From assembly GCA_009991595.1 (NCBI GenBank), contig JAACVK010000025.1:1-64000 (forward strand): a DNA stretch of 64,000 nucleotides, in the 5' to 3' direction. This DNA is from a bacterium (GTDB lineage Bacteria > Bdellovibrionota > UBA2428). The position numbers and the translations under genes are program-made. Positions 59,644 to 64,000 of the stretch are shown here, one piece after another. Position 1 is the stretch's first letter. Each line of letters starts with the position of its first letter. Under the pieces are notes generated by a model that was given only the letters and a program-made list of their open reading frames with translations, was not told the DNA's origin and ran no database searches.

Positions 59644-59816
59644 GCTCCCACCTCCCTCCCGTTCAAAGGTAGTGGGTGTTGGTGAAAAGCCAGATACGTT
59701 TCAGCGCTTGTATAAAGAATTTACAGGTGACTCGCGTAGTTTGTTCATTGTTCCTTATTTTCAACCAATTATCAAAGCTTTAGCCTAGACCCCATCTTGC
59801 ACTTACATTACTTGCT

Positions 59817-60452
59817 ATGTGGAAGTTGATACGTTGTGTTGCTTTGTTGAGTCTAGTTGCCACTTTAAACAATTGTGGAAGAAGTAATAACTTAGCAAAT
59901 GATTTTAATGGTTCCGAAGATCGATCTTGGCCCGATGGTGCCCAAATCGAAATCTACCTACATTCATCAGTCCCTCAAGCCATGCAAGAGGCCCTCATTC
60001 GCGCAATCGACAAACAAAACTCCGTTCTAAAAAAAACATTCATCTACTTAAACGGGCAGTCAAAGGCTTCTGGCTTTGACCATGACCCAACTAATTTTAA
60101 CTTTGACGATATCTTGCATGACGATTTAAACGCTCTCTATTTTACTTCTGGCTCTTTGCCGAGCGCCGAGGGAGCTGAATCTCCCGATGCAGTCACCCAA
60201 ACCTGGTTTACTGATGGTGAGATAGGTGGTGGAGACATTATCTTCAAAACCGACAAAATCAAATCAGAAAGTCAAGCCGAAGTCGTTATGCTACACGAAC
60301 TAGGCCACCTAATTGGCCTAGAGCACGACGAAGAGCACAGTGAAAACATTATGCACCCACTAGTGAATACTACTATGCTCAAAGGCCCCTTCACTCCCGA
60401 CTACTGTCGGGAGTTATCTAAACGTTACGAAACAAAAGACTGCCCTGAATAA
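59817..60452 (+). CDS. Matrixin-like (M10-type metzincin) lipoprotein
   Basis: Lipobox TLNNCG; VVMLHELGHLIGLEHDEEHSENIMHPLVN (HExxHxxGxxH plus Met-turn). Confidence 0.85.
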   Translation: MWKLIRCVALLSLVATLNNCGRSNNLANDFNGSEDRSWPDGAQIEIYLHSSVPQAMQEALIRAIDKQNSVLKKTFIYLNGQSKASGFDHDPTNFNFDDILHDDLNALYFTSGSLPSAEGAESPDAVTQTWFTDGEIGGGDIIFKTDKIKSESQAEVVMLHELGHLIGLEHDEEHSENIMHPLVNTTMLKGPFTPDYCRELSKRYETKDCPE

Positions 60453-60453
60453 C

Positions 60454-62844
60454 TTAGAACTTGAACTTATTCTTTAAGCTATCAGGTAATTTTAATTTTT
60501 TGACTTCGTCTTTCACCTTGTTTTGCAATTTCTTCCCTGCATCGGACTTAATAAAAGCTTTCGCCATTCGAGGACCAAGAATTTTAACAGAGTAACCGAT
60601 GTCTGCCTTCGGATCGCTCATGTCTCCTGAAAACTTCATTGGAATCTCTACCTTTCCACTAGGGCCCTTAAGCTCTGGAACGGGTAAAACAGTAGGCTCA
60701 ATATAAGCAGTCCCTGTGAAATCAACCTTTCGGTCGAAATTCGCAGTTCCTTTCCCTTGAAAGCGCAAATCACCTAAACCCGCATCTTTTGCTGCAAAAA
60801 TCACATCTAAATCGCTTAAGTTTATGACTCGTCCATTAATCTGTGAATCAAGCTTCATAGTTTTAAACTCACCATTGAAAACTTGATTCTTTGTTTTCTT
60901 TTCTGCGGGATTCTGCACCTTCTTCGGCAACTTCTCAAGAATGCCTGAAATCAGTTTAATAACAGGAATGCTTGTTCTACCGTTGACAACATTTCCGTTA
61001 AGACCGCCTCTCAAATTTTGGGCTATCTGTTGTTTTGTCAGCCCTTTTCCCGAAATTTGAAAATTTCCATTCATCGTTCCGGAGATTTCGTCTTTCCATG
61101 TCGGCATATGAACTTTAACTGCATCTCCAATGGAAACACCCTTCAAAGAGCTTTTTAAGTCAAATCCGGTAAGCTTGGGGACCAGATTAAAACGACCGTT
61201 CATTAAAAAAGAACCTTTATAGCCATCAATTCCCGTGTCGTTAACAGAAAGGACTCGTGACTTGTAGGCAATATTCATTCGAGCGTTACGGAATTCTCCA
61301 CCGACCAATCTCATAGACTTAGCTAAAATCTTCACGTCGGCCTGAACTTTATCAAGCATTGGGTTCGCCAAGGCCTTGTCCAATTCTGGCGCCATCTTAT
61401 TAAGGCTTTCATCCAAGGGCTCCGTTGATGCCTGAGCAGAAGGCTCTTGATCAGCACCACCACCCCCCGTTCCACCAGACTTCATGGCCTCTGCATTGCT
61501 CTGTGTCCCCAAAAGTTCGTCCACGTTAAAACGATTGGCAGTTACGGCTAAAGATACATCGGGTCGATCAACTCCCTGGGCACGCAATTTAACACTAAGA
61601 TCAGAGGTTCCAATCTTTAAGTTAAAAGGATCAATATTAATCACAGGATTGGAAGGGTCGCCAGACACTCCAATCACTCCATTTAATTTTTCAATCGGAA
61701 GCACAAGCTCGGGAGTTCTTCCTGTCACGTTCATAAGGTTTACTTTGAAGTCCAACTTAGGTCGTTCAACGGAGCCTACAGCAGAGCCCTCAAAGCCCAC
61801 ATCTCCCGCAAGACCATAAGATTTCGCCATGGGTAAAAACTCACTTAATCCAGCAAGCTTTAATCCCTTACCGTCTAACTTAAAGACAATTTCAGAGGAT
61901 GGTTCACCAATTTTTGAAATAATAAGCGAACTCAACACATTCAAATCACCAAATTTAAACTTAAGCTCTAGAATTTGTGCATCTAAAAACTCAGCCTTTT
62001 GAGCCTTGCCCTTGAGATCAACACTGAAAGCGACACCAGACTTCTTTTTAAACAAACCTCCAAAAGCAATATCTAGTTTTGACATGTCGTTTTGGACTTC
62101 ATATTGGACATCATAAACCTTGCCATCAGAAGCGACTTTAATTTCACCATTTGCAACGATGGGCCCTTCAACAACTGTGTCACCTTCTTTATAAGACAGG
62201 TTTGTCCCGAACCTTAGCCCCATAGGAGAGTTCAACCCTATGTTTTCTAAATGTAGATCAAGGTTACTTAACGAAGTGCCGGCGCCTTTAGTCGCCCCCA
62301 TTTCCACCAGACTAATCTTGGCGCTTTCTAAATTAACTGAAACTGTCGCCTTTAATACGCGCGCCTTGAGAAAGCCTGGTAAAGCAGCCAAGGGGTCTCC
62401 CTCTGTATTGGATTCAGCGTCTTCGAGTGGACTTTCACTTGTTTTTGATTGTTCGCTACTTTCAAGAGGTAAAAATGCGGCAAGATTGGAGCCCTCCCCC
62501 TTGTTTACAATTGAGATCGCGGGAGAAAGCAAAGTTAAATTTACATGAGGACTAAACAAAAGCGCATATAAAGGAATAGAGACCTGAGCTTCTTCGAAAT
62601 TAATAAACTCCGCCTTATCAAAAGGTGCTGGTGCCGTAATCTTTGACTTGCCAACAGTTAGAGTGATGCTCGGAAAAGTCTTTAAACTCAATTCACCCAG
62701 ATCAACCTTTCCTCTCACCCGTAGTTCAATCTGTTTTTTAATCTCCGGCCTTAAATCATCTACACTGTAGAAAACGGGAACTAAAGCTATCCCCAAAATC
62801 AAAAGGGCCATAAGACCTAAAATAGCAAAACCAAATTTTTTCAT
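60454..62844 (-). CDS. AsmA-family protein
   Basis: N-terminal TM then LGELSLKTFPSITLTVGKSKI; long beta-rich periplasmic body; ISGKGLTKQQIAQNLRGGLNGNVVNGR typical of AsmA C-termini. Confidence 0.85.
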   Translation of the reverse strand: MKKFGFAILGLMALLILGIALVPVFYSVDDLRPEIKKQIELRVRGKVDLGELSLKTFPSITLTVGKSKITAPAPFDKAEFINFEEAQVSIPLYALLFSPHVNLTLLSPAISIVNKGEGSNLAAFLPLESSEQSKTSESPLEDAESNTEGDPLAALPGFLKARVLKATVSVNLESAKISLVEMGATKGAGTSLSNLDLHLENIGLNSPMGLRFGTNLSYKEGDTVVEGPIVANGEIKVASDGKVYDVQYEVQNDMSKLDIAFGGLFKKKSGVAFSVDLKGKAQKAEFLDAQILELKFKFGDLNVLSSLIISKIGEPSSEIVFKLDGKGLKLAGLSEFLPMAKSYGLAGDVGFEGSAVGSVERPKLDFKVNLMNVTGRTPELVLPIEKLNGVIGVSGDPSNPVINIDPFNLKIGTSDLSVKLRAQGVDRPDVSLAVTANRFNVDELLGTQSNAEAMKSGGTGGGGADQEPSAQASTEPLDESLNKMAPELDKALANPMLDKVQADVKILAKSMRLVGGEFRNARMNIAYKSRVLSVNDTGIDGYKGSFLMNGRFNLVPKLTGFDLKSSLKGVSIGDAVKVHMPTWKDEISGTMNGNFQISGKGLTKQQIAQNLRGGLNGNVVNGRTSIPVIKLISGILEKLPKKVQNPAEKKTKNQVFNGEFKTMKLDSQINGRVINLSDLDVIFAAKDAGLGDLRFQGKGTANFDRKVDFTGTAYIEPTVLPVPELKGPSGKVEIPMKFSGDMSDPKADIGYSVKILGPRMAKAFIKSDAGKKLQNKVKDEVKKLKLPDSLKNKFKF

Positions 62845-62862
62845 TGTTTCTCCCTAAATAAA

Positions 62863-63204
62863 TTAACCTGGCGGCCACGCTAAAGCGCGCCCACCTAATA
62901 TGTGAAAATGAATATGAAAGACGGATTGCCCACCATTGGACCCCGTATTGCAAACCACTCGAAACCCATCTTGAGCAATGCCCAACAACCTAGCTATCTC
63001 GGGAACCTTGGTCATCATATGCCCTAAAAGTTCCTTATCCTCAGCCTTAACCTCATTAAAAGATTTAATTTCCTTTTTGGGAATCAACAAGACATGAGAC
63101 GGAGCTTGCGCATCAAGATCATGAAAAGCCAAGCAATGCTCGTCTTCATACAAAATCTTAGCAGGAATTTCTTTGTCTATAATTTTTTTAAATACTGTGC
63201 TCAT
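62863..63204 (-). CDS. HIT-family (HinT-like) nucleotide-binding protein
   Basis: STVFKKIIDKEIPAKILYEDEHCLAFHDL; GGQSVFHIHFHILGGRAL. Confidence 0.95.
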   Translation of the reverse strand: MSTVFKKIIDKEIPAKILYEDEHCLAFHDLDAQAPSHVLLIPKKEIKSFNEVKAEDKELLGHMMTKVPEIARLLGIAQDGFRVVCNTGSNGGQSVFHIHFHILGGRALAWPPG

Positions 63205-64000
63205 ACAACCAAACTCACAAGCTTACCTTTCACATAAATAAACTTTCTAACAGCCTTTCCCTCCATCCACTTTTGAATTTTGGGTAGTTCGAGAACAAGC
63301 GCCCTCACTTCTTCTTCAGCTATTTCCCGAGATACCCACAAAGTGTCTCTAAGCTTGCCGTTTACCTGAATAGCCAACTGCACTTCATCACTTTGAGTTT
63401 TGCTAGGGTCGAACTCGGGCCAACTTGCCCTTTGAGTAGACAAACCAAAGCCAAGCTTACTCCACACTTCTTCCGTTAAGTGGGGAGCATAGGGAGACAA
63501 TAAAAGAGTAAAATCTTCAACAAACTTCCTTGGAACTCGATCAGGAAATTTTGCATATACTTCATTGAGCAAAATCATCAGAGCTGAAATGGCTGTATTA
63601 TGCCGAAGTCCTTCGATGTCTCCGGTAACTTGCTTAATCGTTTTGTTAAAAAGAATTTGAAAATCCTTAGGCCAACTTAGCTCAGGAAGATCTACTATCT
63701 TCTCAGACAATTGATTGTTATCTCCAACACATAGACGCCAATAACGCGACAAAAAGCGATGAACCCCTTCTATATTTGCAGTTTGCCAGGGCTTGGCCTT
63801 CTCGATTGGCCCCAAAAACATTTCAAACAACCGAAAAGTATCCGAACCATATTCAGAAATGATGTCGTCAGGGTTAACAACATTTCCGCGAGACTTACTC
63901 ATTTTCTCACCATCCTCGCCCTGCATAAGTCCTTGATGAACGAGCTTTTTAAAAGGCTCTTTGTGCTTTACCAAGCCCATATCAAAAAATACCTTAGTCC
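63201..64000 (-). CDS. leuS: Leucyl-tRNA synthetase, C-terminal part (5' end beyond window)
   Basis: GLMQGEDGEKMSKSRGNVVNPDDIISEYGSDTFRLFEMFLGPIEKAKPW; listed ORF start is internal because the gene runs off the edge. Confidence 0.93.
   Translation of the reverse strand, partial: TKVFFDMGLVKHKEPFKKLVHQGLMQGEDGEKMSKSRGNVVNPDDIISEYGSDTFRLFEMFLGPIEKAKPWQTANIEGVHRFLSRYWRLCVGDNNQLSEKIVDLPELSWPKDFQILFNKTIKQVTGDIEGLRHNTAISALMILLNEVYAKFPDRVPRKFVEDFTLLLSPYAPHLTEEVWSKLGFGLSTQRASWPEFDPSKTQSDEVQLAIQVNGKLRDTLWVSREIAEEEVRALVLELPKIQKWMEGKAVRKFIYVKGKLVSLVV

Noticed and set aside
1-64000. CRISPR arrays, tRNA/rRNA genes, integrated elements or defence systems
   Set aside because: Looked for direct repeats, GTTCRANYC-type T-arms, transposase/integrase neighbourhoods and defence motifs by eye; none found. 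A tool-based scan (tRNAscan-SE, Infernal, PADLOC/DefenseFinder) would be decisive.

Overview
This 64 kb window is a dense bacterial chromosomal segment, mostly core housekeeping genes on the minus strand. I saw no transposase, phage, CRISPR, rRNA or tRNA signature by eye. Gene content suggests a Bdellovibrionota-like (delta-type) bacterium; that is an inference, not established here. Landmarks: alaS, two Xer-type tyrosine recombinases, dtd-rnj-dacB, a peptide-binding-lipoprotein / REC-GGDEF / rsmE run, rfaE2-gpmA, type III glutamine synthetase, smg-dprA, pfkA, a truncated dcw cluster (mraY-murD-ftsW-murG-murC-murB) joined upstream to metK-hpf-rpoN-lptB, clpB, ftsH, an AsmA-like gene, a HIT gene and the 3' end of leuS. 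Items most worth a second look: (1) a predicted divergent RelA/SpoT-fold protein (47619-48776) 6 nt downstream of a lysine-rich/acidic bipolar protein; (2) a MurD homolog that appears to lack several residues usually needed for catalysis; (3) a 37-aa, about 49% Lys/Arg ORF absent from the ORF track (56443-56556, minus); (4) a 19-bp intergenic motif present twice in opposite orientation (20521, 25205); (5) a frameshifted SRPBCC pseudogene; (6) a predicted secreted lysozyme-like protein next to a matrixin-like metalloprotease; (7) an orphan peptide-binding lipoprotein next to a diguanylate cyclase response regulator.
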